Source of the DNA: Leishmania mexicana MHOM/GT/2001/U1103
Taxonomy: Eukaryota; Euglenozoa; Kinetoplastea; Trypanosomatida; Trypanosomatidae
Reading direction: 5' to 3'
Length of the DNA stretch: 64,000 bases
Assembly (NCBI RefSeq): GCF_000234665.1
Contig: NC_018324.1
Coordinates: forward strand, 181,501 to 245,500
The position numbers and the translations under genes are program-made. Position 1 is the first letter of the stretch. Each line of letters starts with the position of its first letter. The notes beneath the pieces are model-generated. The model saw only the letters and a program-made list of their open reading frames with translations, ran no database searches and was not told the origin of the DNA. Below, one piece after another: positions 17,358 through 27,533 of this stretch.

Positions 17358-20228
17358 ATGTTTGCAGACTTGTTGGCCACAACCTCATGTCACGCTGGCG
17401 ACCGCAGCAGCGACGTGGTGGTCTCCCCGGTTTCACCACCTTTTTCTCCGCGCTGCACTTCGGCGTCTTCGTCCGCCGGAAGCAGCAGTGGCTGCCGCCG
17501 CCGCCCACTTTCTGACGACGGCGATGGTGGCTCCTACCCACGCGTCTCGCCCTTCGTGGGCACCGCGTACCCGTCTGCACACCCGGATGGTCGAGCGCGG
17601 CGGCCTGGCTTCTCTGAGTGCCTGAGCCCCCTTAGCATCCCTGAAGGGTGCGCATCATCGACAACGGCCATGGTCAGCTCATCCAGTAGCCACCCAGAAG
17701 GACACAGCTTGTCGTTGGGGGGCACCAGCGAGCCGCCACCGAGGGAATCATCCGGTGACACGCCAGGAAACACCCTGGAGGGATACATCCCGACGTCGGA
17801 CTCTTTTTCTTCGCACCGCGGCGATAGTGCACGCCCGCCGCCGTCGAGCACGCCTACGCTATCGCTCTATGACCATGGGCAGCAGGCGTCGGAGGTTGCG
17901 TCTTCCACCCCATCTCGCGGAGCCACTGCTCTTCTCCCTGAGGACGGCGCCAGTCCAGCGCTGGACAGCGTGGAATCCAGCGCCAATGGTGCGGGCTTCG
18001 TCGTGATGCGCAGTGGAACACGCGAGGGTGGACAACAAAGCCCCCAATTGTTTTCTTCATCGAAGTCGTCGCCTCCATCCTCCATGCCGTGTGCGCCACC
18101 GCTTGGGCAGCCGACAGCAGGTGCTGTGGTGGTTGAGAAGTACGCACCGGCGCTGCAGACACCAGCCAGTCCGCTGCGGTTCAGCGTCTTGTACACGGAG
18201 GAAGAGCACCGCGTGCGGCTTGAGACGCGCGAGACGGAGGAGCGACGATGCCTTTATCAAGCGCACAAGGCTGTACTCTCAGTTTACCACATGTGGACAG
18301 CAGCGGGTGCCGACGCGGACTACGGTGACGGTGACAGACTGTTGCTGACGTCTTCGCGAATGGGTGATGGTGCGTCGACGCGGTTTCTTGAGGACAACTG
18401 CTACCCGAAAGCTCCAAACACGCCGAATGCGCAGGCTGCTGGCTCCAGGGCGCAGCCCTCTGCTCTCGCGACCGCGACCGCCGCCAACGCCGTTGCCACA
18501 GAACGGGTGCGTTCCTTTTTGAAGTCGTCTATTGACAGTGCCCGAGGTCGGCGTTGCGTCGGGGCTGGCCAGGAAGGCGACGCCGCTATTTGCGTGCTAC
18601 CGCACCGATCCACGACAATCCGCATCACATACGCAGACTCTGATGCCGAAGCACTCCGCGGCTCGCCTGGTCACGGGCCTCACCCACAGGCGTCCCATTC
18701 TTCTTCACCTGCTGCATCTCGCATGTTGGACTACTCCTCCGTGCATATGCCCGGGGCAGCATCATCGCTCATGCACACTTCAAGTGAGCCGCCGTCATTG
18801 GTCCACCAAGCACGGTTGTTCTCGCCCTGGCGCGCCACCCGCACCGATCAGCACGATGCGGCGGTGCGACGTGCGGTAGGAAAGCCAGACGTGCATCTAG
18901 AACCTCGTACAGCTCGGGACGACAGTCGGGGTCTACCTCAAAGGAGGCCAAGGACGTCTCTAGTGCCGCACCTGGTGAGCACATCACCTGCTGCCGTTCA
19001 CCTCTCATCTGCTTCTCACTCTCTCGGCGCATCATCCGCGGCACTGCGGCGGCGCGGCCTGCTCGAGCCGCGGCTGTCGGCGGACACCGCAGCGCCTCGC
19101 GAGGATCTGCCAAGAAGCGCCGTCCTGCCCGCTGCACGCGCTGCCGCTGCCGCGCGAGCCCCGTCACCGTCGCTTCGCGCGGTCTTGTCCGCCGGCGTGG
19201 GGAGCTTTTCAAGTCCCTCCGCAGCTCAGAGGGTGGGGGGGCCTGATGCGTCCCGGGGCACATCGAGTCGTGCGTGGAATGGTAGCGTGAATCTGGTTTC
19301 CACCTCTGCCGCGAGTCGCCGCATCAGCCCCTTCGCTGGCGATGACACAACGAATGATCACGTTGCGGGAGGCTCCGTTGTCTACGCCTCCAACGAGTCG
19401 TTTCGACTCCGCCAGCGTGCTGCGTTGTCCGGCACCAGTAGCGGCGAGCTTCTGAGCAGCCCGCTGCATGGCATCGATACGGATCGGAGGACATTACTGG
19501 CGGTGAATCGCCTAAAGGACCATCGCCGTGAGCGACTCAGCAGTTACGTTCACTACAAACGCTTCTTTGATGCTGTCTACGGTGAGCAGAGCGCCTCACC
19601 ACTGGCTTCGCGCGAGCTGGATGGGCGGCACAGCAGTGCAGGGCGGACTAGTCCCGCGCCCTCGCGCACTGTGCGGACACGTCCATCCATGTCCTTTGAC
19701 GTAGGTGACGGGGATAAACATGCGCGTGCGTGGCCGTGGCGGTCGTCTCTGTCCTCCTCCCTGTACCCACGAGCGCGCTCGCCTGAGCTCGTCGCTCGTC
19801 GCGACCTTCGCCCGTTTTCGCCACGCGGCTCAACGGCAGCCACGCGCTCCGCGGCGTCCCCATCCAAAGTACCTACCACATTTTGTGCGCGGCTCACGGG
19901 TGCCGCGGCTTCACTAATTGTACCGACTGACACTACCCTCTTCGCTGCCCGTCTGACGCGCCTCTCCACGCTGGAGAAGCTATGTCGCGCCGAGCTGCAG
20001 CGGCGCTGCATGGAGGACCAAAGTCTCTTGCTGCACCACTTTATTGTTGAAGGCACGGCAACCTTGCAGCGGGGCGGCCGTGCGACCGCCCCGCTGCACC
20101 GACACAGGCAGCGCGCGGCTGGGCGGCATAACGGAGGCGTACCGAATGCCCTCGGCGTGGACCTTCATTCCGAAAGACGTGGATGGGCTGTGAGCTCCAG
20201 TCAGCCGCTGGCTGGTATACATTTTTAG
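17358..20228 (+). CDS. Serine-rich hypothetical protein, 956 residues
   Basis: I do not recognise this protein. It is very rich in Ser, Ala, Pro, Arg and Gly and appears largely disordered. Three less repetitive segments may be helical: about 274-310 (LYTEEEHRVRLETRETEERR), about 715-742 (KDHRRERLSSYVHYKRFFDA) and about 864-904 (LEKLCRAELQRRCMEDQSLL). No membrane helix, signal peptide or repeat array is apparent. Such proteins are often cytoskeletal or regulatory in trypanosomatids, but nothing in the sequence proves that. The frame stays open upstream without an ATG, so the first ATG at 17358 (MFADLLATTS) is taken as start. The reading frame, GC-rich third positions and long uninterrupted length strongly support it as a real gene. 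Confidence 0.85.
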   Translation: MFADLLATTSCHAGDRSSDVVVSPVSPPFSPRCTSASSSAGSSSGCRRRPLSDDGDGGSYPRVSPFVGTAYPSAHPDGRARRPGFSECLSPLSIPEGCASSTTAMVSSSSSHPEGHSLSLGGTSEPPPRESSGDTPGNTLEGYIPTSDSFSSHRGDSARPPPSSTPTLSLYDHGQQASEVASSTPSRGATALLPEDGASPALDSVESSANGAGFVVMRSGTREGGQQSPQLFSSSKSSPPSSMPCAPPLGQPTAGAVVVEKYAPALQTPASPLRFSVLYTEEEHRVRLETRETEERRCLYQAHKAVLSVYHMWTAAGADADYGDGDRLLLTSSRMGDGASTRFLEDNCYPKAPNTPNAQAAGSRAQPSALATATAANAVATERVRSFLKSSIDSARGRRCVGAGQEGDAAICVLPHRSTTIRITYADSDAEALRGSPGHGPHPQASHSSSPAASRMLDYSSVHMPGAASSLMHTSSEPPSLVHQARLFSPWRATRTDQHDAAVRRAVGKPDVHLEPRTARDDSRGLPQRRPRTSLVPHLVSTSPAAVHLSSASHSLGASSAALRRRGLLEPRLSADTAAPREDLPRSAVLPAARAAAAARAPSPSLRAVLSAGVGSFSSPSAAQRVGGPDASRGTSSRAWNGSVNLVSTSAASRRISPFAGDDTTNDHVAGGSVVYASNESFRLRQRAALSGTSSGELLSSPLHGIDTDRRTLLAVNRLKDHRRERLSSYVHYKRFFDAVYGEQSASPLASRELDGRHSSAGRTSPAPSRTVRTRPSMSFDVGDGDKHARAWPWRSSLSSSLYPRARSPELVARRDLRPFSPRGSTAATRSAASPSKVPTTFCARLTGAAASLIVPTDTTLFAARLTRLSTLEKLCRAELQRRCMEDQSLLLHHFIVEGTATLQRGGRATAPLHRHRQRAAGRHNGGVPNALGVDLHSERRGWAVSSSQPLAGIHF

Positions 20229-21053
20229 TTCGTTTTTTTTTCGTGTCTGCGCTCCGCACGCCCCTCGAGGTGTTCTCTCGTCTTCCCCCTTCTGTTCCGG
20301 CATTTGAGCTCGCCAAGCTTTTGCGACGGGGCGGGTTAGAAGAGGAGCCTGCGAGGAAGATGAGGAAAGGGATGGCGACTCCGACTGGTGCAGTGCAGCA
20401 GGTCCAGAGCCTGAGCGTATGACAACCACATGTGCAAACTTCTCTAGATGACCGTGAGGCTTGTCCCTCGGACACATGACGCACAAGCGCTTCGAAAACA
20501 ACAAAAAATGAAGGACACACGCCCGTCGGCAACCGAAACTGTTGTTGCGGAACGCTGAGCAGGGGGTGAGGGCTCGATAGCTCCAGCTGCATTTGGGGTC
20601 TTAACAGCCGTCTCCTAATTTTCGTTTTTTTTTTGACGCATGACTCGGACAGTTCATAGCCTAGAACGTTCTGCAGTGGTAACGCATCCCATGATCGACC
20701 TGTACCCACATCGCACAGCCACCGCAGCCTTGCCTTGCGCTTTTCCTTCTGGGGAAGAAGGAGTAGAGATGCAAGTTAAAAAATGGAGTGATGAGGAGGT
20801 CACGTTCGGCGAGAGTGCAGCTGCAACAAGCTGCACTGCCTTGCAGCTTTAGCTCGACCACTTGCTCGTTTCTCCATTCTCTCCTTTGCAGACCTCGTGC
20901 GGAAACTACTTGGTCACACAACCCCCCCTCCCCTCCCCTCCTTCCCCCTAATTCCTTTCACTCCGCTGATCACAATGCAGTGCCGGTGTCGGCTCTTTTG
21001 TGGCTCTCTGTGTCTGTGTGTCGTTGTTCCAACGATTCGAGGGTGTGCTACAG
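20229..21053. other. Intergenic region upstream of KREPA4-like gene
   Basis: About 825 nt. A 70-codon ATG frame at 20640-20852 is present but has no supporting acceptor or family signature. The C/T-rich tract from 20922 ends in AG at 20979-20980. Confidence 0.5.
20922..20980 (+). promoter_or_regulatory. Spliced-leader acceptor for KREPA4-like gene
   Basis: A run of CCCCCCCTCCCCTCCCCTCC and further pyrimidines leads to CACAATGCAG, with AG at 20979-20980. No ATG lies between this AG and the start at 21054, which supports the chosen start. Confidence 0.55.
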
Positions 21054-21860
21054 ATGCGGCATTGCCGTCGGCTTTTTGCCGGATCGGGGAACAACACGAC
21101 AGCGTCCTCGAGCGGCCCCATCGTGTCGCTGCGTGAGGCGACACGTCTTGCTAAGATTGCTGGCTGCTTTGACTCCGCTACTGGGTCGTCTTCGTCTTTG
21201 TTGCGCCGCTGCACCGATCCCGTATGCACGCAGAATCGAAACGTCGCCAGCTCTTCCTCCTCCTGGGAAGTAATCAAACGTCGGCAACATCAGGTGTTCA
21301 ACGAGCGGCACTTAACCGCCGAGAACACCATTGCTGTCACGGTGTCGTGTGTGAACATGGCGCATCTCTCCGTATACGTGCGCTCAGTCCAATGCGGGTG
21401 CCCGGTGTCTCACGCGCCAGGACCGTCGGGAGAGGGCGCGCCTGGCAAGCGCACCATCGCCACGGCAACGTTGACGAATCAATCTTGCGCCGTGTTGCTC
21501 CTGTGGGTGTCGATGGGGTCACCTGAGTTGTTGGCCGTGCGGTGCGCGCTGTCTCCTGGTGCTGTGGACACGTGCTGGCGTGCGGCTCCAGCCGCGGCGA
21601 GCAGCGACACCACTAAGACTGGCGGCACGAGCCAGAGTGCTGCGCCATCCTCGATGCTGTCGGAGAAGGACAAGCTGCGCCGCATAAAGGCCTGGGCCGA
21701 GGAGCTGGTTCTCCATCGATGGGTGGTGGTCACTGGCCAGCTGCGCATGGAGGACGTGTACGACGGCGATTTGCAAAAGGTAGTGACGGTGCCGGTGCTG
21801 GAGGTAGCAAGGGACAATTTTAAGGGTAGCGTGCGTACGCTGCCGCCAGAATTTCTATGA
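21054..21860 (+). CDS. Candidate OB-fold editosome protein, KREPA4-like
   Basis: A 268-residue protein with a basic N-terminus (MRHCRRLFAGSG) that fits a mitochondrial import signal. The C-terminal half shows alternating strands as in a single-strand-binding OB fold: TIATATLTNQSCAVLLLWVS at 134-153, a low-complexity Ser/Ala/Thr insertion at about 168-205, then LHRWVVVTGQLRMEDVYDG (220-238) and VTVPVLEVARDN (244-255). WVVVTGQLRM corresponds in position to [10 protein letters not shown] of the KREPA6 homologue immediately downstream. In T. brucei, KREPA4 and KREPA6 are neighbouring genes as I recall, and the KREPA4 OB fold has an insert. The KREPA4 call therefore rests on synteny plus fold-level resemblance. 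It could instead be another mitochondrial OB-fold RNA-binding protein. Confidence 0.6.
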   Translation: MRHCRRLFAGSGNNTTASSSGPIVSLREATRLAKIAGCFDSATGSSSSLLRRCTDPVCTQNRNVASSSSSWEVIKRRQHQVFNERHLTAENTIAVTVSCVNMAHLSVYVRSVQCGCPVSHAPGPSGEGAPGKRTIATATLTNQSCAVLLLWVSMGSPELLAVRCALSPGAVDTCWRAAPAAASSDTTKTGGTSQSAAPSSMLSEKDKLRRIKAWAEELVLHRWVVVTGQLRMEDVYDGDLQKVVTVPVLEVARDNFKGSVRTLPPEFL

Positions 21861-22615
21861 GTGATGCCTCTGGTGTTGTTGGGTATATATATATTTTCCT
21901 GAAGTGCAATGCTCGAAGCTGCCGCTTTCTCTGTGTTTGTGCTTGTGTGCGCGTGTGGGCTGATGTGCATCTGTGAGCGCCAGCGGTGTGTCTGCCGTTA
22001 TCAACTGATGTTTGCTGCGCGTGAGTATTCACGAAACGCGTTTCCTTGTTGCTTCGGCAATGGCGGCGAACTCTACTGGGGACCATGTTCCGGCACTCAC
22101 CCGCTGGCGATTTGTTTCCTATGGGTGTGCCCCCCCCTACACCAAAAAAAAAAAGTTATACCTGCGCAGGTTCATGGGTACCTTTTCTGGACCTTTTTTG
22201 TGTCTCCGGTACACGTGCCACACCTTTTCCCTCCGGCGCATTGTGTCTATCTTCACTGTTATTCGCTGGTTGTACGCAAGGCGAGTAGGCGTGGATGATG
22301 ACGTGTGCTGCACATGCGCAGGTGTGCGCCATCTGCTCGCGCTTTTGGGGTCACAGAGTACCTGCTTCTCTTTCGCTCAGCTTGCCCCCCCACAGGTTTG
22401 TCTCCATACCATTTTTCAGTTTCCTTCATCACGTCACTTACTTCTTTCCTGCACTCTGTCTCGACGCAGTCCGGCCTTGGTTTGGTCAACCTCATCGCCG
22501 CACCTTTTCTCCGTTCGCACCTGCGTTGCCTTGGCTCAAATCCAGCTCGCTTGTCGATCTCCTCTGGTGTTTTTTTTTCGCTGCGAAAGGCACCAAGGGA
22601 CCATACAACTGCAAT
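21861..22615. other. Intergenic region between the two OB-fold genes
   Basis: About 755 nt. Contains a short TA run at 21884-21893 and an A-run near 22144-22154. It becomes pyrimidine-rich from about 22370. No gene seen. Confidence 0.5.
22556..22589 (+). promoter_or_regulatory. Spliced-leader acceptor for KREPA6
   Basis: GATCTCCTCTGG followed by GTTTTTTTTTCGCTGCGAAAG places AG at 22588-22589, 26 nt before the ATG at 22616. This excludes an upstream in-frame ATG at 22295. Confidence 0.5.
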
Positions 22616-23305
22616 ATGTTTCGTCGCATTTCCTCTGCTGCAGCGACACGGCCGATGGCGACCATGGCGCATCCGTTGACCTCTGCGGTGCAGTTCCAGT
22701 CGGTGACAAGCACGCATGCGGCAGTTTCATGTATAGCGATGCGCGGGTGCAGCAGCACCAGCGGCACCTCATCCGGCGACGTCTCTTCTACAAAGGGTGC
22801 CGCCTTTAGCGCGAGCCGACTCGGTCAGCGCGCGCCGTCGATCAACTGCGTGACACTCGTTGGCGTAGTGCATGACATCCAAACCGGCTACGTCTTCGAA
22901 GACGCTGTCACCCAATTCACGCTCACCACGACAAGCCTGGATGCGGCGAACCAAGCCCAAGAGTGCGTGGTGGAGAAGGACCATCACACCGTGCGCTGCT
23001 ATGGCGACGTCTTTTCCCGAGAGGTCCGCGCAAAGCTGAGCGAGGGCAACGTGGTCTGCGTGAATGGCCGTCTGCGCTTGAATCCGCAAATGGAGCCGTC
23101 GTGCAACAAGTACTACTACTTCCCCTACATCCAAGTTCAGCCGCCGCACGGCCAGGTGAGCGTCGTTTACGGCGACCGTCGCTCTCCTCCGTCGCCGGTG
23201 AACGTGGCGGCAGGTGAGCTGAACAATGGCAACGGCAACTCCACAAACAGCGGCGGACCGGCCGAGAACGGCGATGCTAGCGTAAAGACGCAGAGGACGC
23301 CGTAA
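22616..23305 (+). CDS. KREPA6: RNA-editing complex OB-fold protein KREPA6 (MP18)
   Basis: A core structural subunit of the mitochondrial uridine insertion/deletion editosome, where the small OB-fold proteins bind RNA and each other. The 229-residue product starts with a mitochondrial-type presequence ([14 protein letters not shown]). The OB fold spans about 75-180: [20 protein letters not shown] (76-95), TQFTLTTTS (99-107), [20 protein letters not shown] (118-137), [15 protein letters not shown] (144-158) and [19 protein letters not shown] (166-184). This closely follows T. brucei MP18 as I remember it. The C-terminal 40 residues are Asn/Gly/Ser-rich and disordered. It is longer than the about 164-residue T. 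brucei protein because of the N-terminal 70 residues. Its upstream neighbour is a second OB-fold protein in the same orientation. Confidence 0.88.
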   Translation: MFRRISSAAATRPMATMAHPLTSAVQFQSVTSTHAAVSCIAMRGCSSTSGTSSGDVSSTKGAAFSASRLGQRAPSINCVTLVGVVHDIQTGYVFEDAVTQFTLTTTSLDAANQAQECVVEKDHHTVRCYGDVFSREVRAKLSEGNVVCVNGRLRLNPQMEPSCNKYYYFPYIQVQPPHGQVSVVYGDRRSPPSPVNVAAGELNNGNGNSTNSGGPAENGDASVKTQRTP

Positions 23306-25632
23306 GAGCGCCAGATTGTGAATGCCGTTCCAAATCGCCTTTGCTCCTCAGCGCGCCTCCTCCCCTCCTCTTTTCCCGTTATCGAGCCACTTTGGGGGGG
23401 ACAAGGCAGAGGGGAGGGGGCAGGATCGAGTGCAGACGTAGCATTTTCCGCGGCAACTCTTTCTTTCGTTCCTTTGGGGCGAACAGGTGCCCTACCGACA
23501 GAGCGTCAGTGCGGGCGTATGTTGTTGCCGTGCAGGCGTACGCTATGGCCGTGCTGACGTGCGGACTCTGCGTATGCGCGGGGCTGCTGAGTTTGGTCCG
23601 CAGGTGTGGGGACTGGCGCAATGGCTTTAATCGCGGTGGCGTGCAAGAGAACTCTCTCCCGCACTTCCGGTGGTGGTGGACATCCTTCGCTTCTCTCTCC
23701 ACCAATACATGTGGAGAAAAGCGAACACAGGCATGCTGTGCGATGACACTGACCTGGGTAGGTTCCTGGCTCTCCCACTTGCCCCCCATCCATTCCGTGT
23801 GTATCGGTATTTACAGTACAATAACTCTCAACTCCTTTGCAAAAGTGTCCCTCTTTCCTGCCGTTCCCGACCGAAGAAAAGGGATTTCTCGTCTTGTCGC
23901 GCTTGGCACCGGGCCCTCGGCTTCACTTCATGGCGACCCTTGTTTTCCCACTGGAAATCCCTCGTTGGAATCCGCTGTCTTCTCGCTCCTCTCCGATCTC
24001 TGTGCAACTAAAGAGTCGGTTGTAGTGGGGGGGGGGGATGGGGATACAAGCGCACAAGAGGGGTCGGCCAAACACGCTAGCAACGGGTCACTCCGCACGC
24101 AAAATCGTGTGTGTGTGTGCTTGCTTGCTGAAGGCGTCACAATGCCAGGCCTGCTGCTTTCGCAGCCTTCTGCGGACACACACCACCTTGCCCTACCCAC
24201 TCTCTCCCCCACTCTGCATCTTTCCTCTCATGCCTGGTTAAACACGCACATACGTGGGTGTGCGCATCTCCGCCTTCTTATGGCGCCCCCGTCGTGGCTT
24301 GTGTGTTCATTTTGGTTTCTGCCCCACCCTTTTTTCCGTTCTCTTGGGATCGGCGCTCGATGCGTTGCATATGGCACTACGCCAGTGCTTTCAAGTCTGA
24401 GTCTTCTCCGCTCCCACTCTCTTTCTCGCTGTTTATATATATATCTCATCACTCCCTCACGTGTCATTGTTCACCGTTGTTTTTTTTTGTGAGACGCGTC
24501 TGTGCTTTACCACGTTCACTCGTGCATACGCCTTGCTTGCCCACACAGACACGCGCGCAGGCAGGCAGGCACGACGCGTACAATCTCTTGCACGAATGGG
24601 AAGAAGCGTTTTTGCCTCCTGAAGTACAGAGGAGGAAACAAAAAGCTACGCTTATACGGAACAGACACGTCGAGGCATCTGCGCCACGGCCCCTACCTTG
24701 GTATTGTGGCTTCCATCCTCCTCCTGCTCCACTGCCGCACTGTGCGGCTCTGTCAGTGCCTCCTGTTTCACTCACAGCTCTTCCTGTACCGTAGCGTCTA
24801 TATTTACTCCTTACCAAGTTGCCCCCGCCAAACGGCGCTCTTCCTTTTGTCTCTCTCTCCGGATCGTCCATTCTCGAAAAAAAAAGCAGCAGCAGGAGCT
24901 CTCGTCACTTTGCTTGTTCTGCTGCTCTTTTTTTTATCGCAACAAGGGCCACTGTGCAAGCACCCCGCCGTTTGACGCACAGCCTTCACTTCTCCTAACC
25001 TCTCCCCCTATTTCCCCTCTCCACTTCGCTCGCCCTACACCCCCGAAGCCGTCTCGCTGCATGTCTGTGTGTGTGTGTGTGCGCTTGTCTGCCTCTTCTC
25101 TTGTAAGGCGATAGCTAGCATGAGAGTTTTTTTTCTTCCCTTGCGTTTCGTTCCCCGTGCCGTATCAGGTTCCGTCACCTCGTTTCCCCGTTCGTGGTCG
25201 TCCATGCGCATCGCCGTGGTTTCGCCTGGGTAGTCGACACCCCTCCCTTCCCCCCCCCCACACACACACTCGTTGCTCTCAGTGTTCTTCATCTTCGTCC
25301 GTATTTGTCGTCTCCACTGAGCTTCCGACGTTTCCTTTTCCTTCCCCTCTTCTCGGCACACCGTCGCATGGTGCGGTGTATGTACGCCCCGCCAGAACGA
25401 CACCACACAGAAACACGCACACACGCGACAACCGGATTGCAACCCAAGTGGCAGACGGCAACCAAAACGTCTGCGGCCGCTACTTTTGATGCTCGTGTTT
25501 TTCTCGTTCACTTACTCGTTTTCGTCTCCCCCCCGTCTCTTCTGACCGGACACTTATCCTTTTTTTTTCAGGGGGAGACTCAGCCTGTGTTCCGAGCAAC
25601 CATCATCGCCGCCTCCCTTTGCAAGGGCAGTC
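23306..25632. other. Intergenic region between KREPA6 and CFAP410
   Basis: About 2.3 kb. One frame stays open without an ATG start for nearly 1.15 kb (23341-24492), but its product is incoherent and rich in Cys/Trp/Leu from pyrimidine-rich DNA, so I do not call it. A G-run lies at about 24026-24037. C-run/CA repeats occur at 25250-25268. T/C-rich from 24400 to the CFAP410 acceptor. Confidence 0.5.
25521..25571 (+). promoter_or_regulatory. Spliced-leader acceptor for CFAP410-like gene
   Basis: TTCGTCTCCCCCCCGTCTCT and, after a short break, CCTTTTTTTTTTCAG give AG at 25570-25571. The leader to the ATG at 25633 is 61 nt and contains no other ATG. Confidence 0.65.
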
Positions 25633-26412
25633 ATGGGCACTGATAAGGTGCTGTCTGAGAAGCTCGTCTTGGAGAAGACGAAGGTAAAGTCGTTGAGCGA
25701 TGTGCAGCGGCTTGACATGTGGGGTGAGGGACTCACCGACATCTCACTCATAGCGAAACTTCCCCGGCTCGAAGTGCTTGCCCTCGCAGCGAACAATGTA
25801 TCCTCGCTGAAGGCGTTGCAAGGGTGCGAAATGTTGCAGGAGTTGTACCTGCGCAAGAACAAGGTGGCGAATCTTCGCGAGGTGACGACCTTGCGGGCGC
25901 TGCCGACGCTTAGCGTGCTGTGGTTGCGTGACAATCCATGTACACAGCACCCGTACTACCGCGAGTTCGTGTTGCACTGCTGCCCGGGGCTGCGACAGCT
26001 GGACGGGGTCGAGATCACCGCAGAAGAGCGTAAGGCAGCAGCAAAGCGCTTGACAACAAAGGCGCTGGACGAAATTCTCGGGAGGTCCGCATCCGCGGAC
26101 GCAGCCTCGTCTCCCCGACCCAAGAAGAGCACTGGAGCCGGCAGCAGTCCTGCGAAGGCGACGGAGGCCACGCCGTCCAGCACGCCCGGCGGCGCCTCTG
26201 ACAGCACTGCCACGATCGAGGAGCGGAATGCCAGCGGCAGGACGGTCCTGTTCACCACTGTTGCTGCCCAGCGCGCGATGCTGCTGTCCATTGTGTCGCT
26301 GCTGTCGGAGTTGACTGTGGAGTCGTTGGAGCTGCTGCAGCGCGAAGTGCAAGAGCGCGTTGAGAAACAGAAGGAGAAGCTTGCCAAGTACGTACAGGAG
26401 AATTCGCAGTAG
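25633..26412 (+). CDS. CFAP410: CFAP410/C21orf2-like leucine-rich-repeat protein
   Basis: A ciliary/basal-body-associated protein in other eukaryotes. The 259-residue protein has an N-terminal LRR domain (about 10-150) with repeats VQRLDMWGEGLTDISLIAKL (24-43), LEVLALAANNVSSLKALQGC (46-65), LQELYLRKNKVANLREVTTL (68-87) and LSVLWLRDNPC (93-103), then the LRR cap. These align with C21orf2 (LNCWGSRLTDIS, LSELYLRRN, LRVLWLAENPC). After a Ser/Ala/Pro linker (150-205) comes the second family hallmark, a short helical C-terminal domain (RTVLFTTVAAQRAMLLSIVS and SLLSELTVESLELLQREVQE, 203-241). Both domains and their spacing match the family, so confidence is high. The neighbour downstream is a MAPK15-type kinase, another cilium-linked family. 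Confidence 0.9.
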   Translation: MGTDKVLSEKLVLEKTKVKSLSDVQRLDMWGEGLTDISLIAKLPRLEVLALAANNVSSLKALQGCEMLQELYLRKNKVANLREVTTLRALPTLSVLWLRDNPCTQHPYYREFVLHCCPGLRQLDGVEITAEERKAAAKRLTTKALDEILGRSASADAASSPRPKKSTGAGSSPAKATEATPSSTPGGASDSTATIEERNASGRTVLFTTVAAQRAMLLSIVSLLSELTVESLELLQREVQERVEKQKEKLAKYVQENSQ

Positions 26413-26835
26413 CTGCCTGATGGTGAGCGGAGTACCCTGCCCCCATGTCTCGATGCGGTCTTGTTGACTTTCCATTCCTTCTTTTCATAATAAGCGCGTG
26501 CACCCTCTCTCCGTCTCCTCTCCCACTCACGCACGCTGTTCTGCACTGCGCGGGCACATTGTACACTTACTGACTGTTTTTCATCGCTGTTCCCTTTTTC
26601 TGGTGGCGTTCAGCGTCATGATGTTCCCTTTTTCTCCGTGTCGTTATCCCGATTGTGGCGCTGCGGGGACACCTTTCTCTTCTTTGGAAAACGGAGCTTC
26701 TCCGCCATCCTGTTGGTTTGTTGGTGATACATCGAAACATGATACGGTGGACAGAAGACGCCGCACTGCGTTGTATGCTCAAGACCCGGTGCACCCCCAA
26801 TCGATGTGTGGGGAAGCCAGACAAGCTCCCCGATT
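26413..26835. other. CFAP410 downstream region
   Basis: About 420 nt without a gene; the likely CFAP410 3' UTR. Its right part may belong to the SIDER-like element that follows. Confidence 0.5.
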
Positions 26836-27335
26836 CTGCCCAATGCCGCACCACCTGTGGTGGTGACATGGTCAGGCACCAGTGTCGTAGGGCAGCCAGA
26901 GCGATGCATCGCTAGGGATGTCGGCGGTCAGGTCCTGGATTAGCAGTGCGTCGGGGCGACCCGCGACAGTGCACACATCTGGGCCATCCACATGATAGGC
27001 GAGGCGTCTCTGTGACTGGAACGTATCCCACCCCCACCCCTCCCTGCCTGCTGATGTGGTGGTGGTGGGGAGGGGGGCGCTGAGTGTCACCGCGAGGGGG
27101 ATGCACCAGTTAGCGGCCGGCATGGAGGAGGAGCTGCCGTGAGCCGACCTGCGAGGCGGGTGGTGGGTAGGGTTTGATGCAGGGTCTGTGGTCAGATGAG
27201 TGAGTTGTCTCATTGCTGTACCGCGTGTCTAGCGCTGCTTTGCGCCACGCGGATGGGGCTCGTGGCGAGGCCGGGCATAGAGTGGCGCTTGACTCATGTT
27301 GTGTGGCAAAGCGGGCGTGCTGAAGTGGAAAAAAA
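26836..27335 (+). mobile_element. Candidate SIDER-like degenerate retroposon
   Basis: A GC-rich, non-pyrimidine block of about 500 nt in the CFAP410 3' flank, ending in GTGGAAAAAAAGGACG near 27326-27341. Its left part reads CACCACCTGTGGTGGTGACA and then GGCACCAGTG, similar in layout to the Pr77-type hallmark (hairpin then CCAGTG) seen in the 1.3-kb repeats. CACCACC/GGTGGTG (26849-26865) form a perfect 7-bp hairpin, enclosed by CTGCCC (26836-26841) and GGGCAG (26890-26895). Size, 3'-UTR position and A-rich end fit a Leishmania SIDER. The sequence is otherwise unlike the 1.3-kb repeat. Assignment is by eye. Confidence 0.4.
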
Positions 27336-27533
27336 GGACGCCAACACTACGGCCGCATGTGTGGGTGTGCCTCTTCTTCTTTACATGCACTGTTGTGATA
27401 CGTGTATGTGTGTGTGGTTGTGTGGCACACTTTTTCCCTTCCTTTGATATCTCGTCGGCCCTTTTTTTCTTCCTGCTGTGGATGCTGGACATCGCCGAGC
27501 TTCAACCCCCCCTCCCCCACCGCACACATAAAA

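Noticed and set aside
20640..20852. 70-codon ATG frame upstream of KREPA4-like gene
   Set aside because: T-run precedes it but no AG lies between the tract and the ATG; no similarity recognised.
22295..22615. N-terminal extension of KREPA6 to an upstream ATG
   Set aside because: A good acceptor at 22588-22589 and a mitochondrial presequence directly after the ATG at 22616 favour the shorter form.
23341..24492. A 383-codon open frame downstream of KREPA6
   Set aside because: It begins with TTG, has no domain, no coherent hydrophobic or helical pattern and runs through microsatellite-like DNA; more likely chance openness in a 3' UTR.
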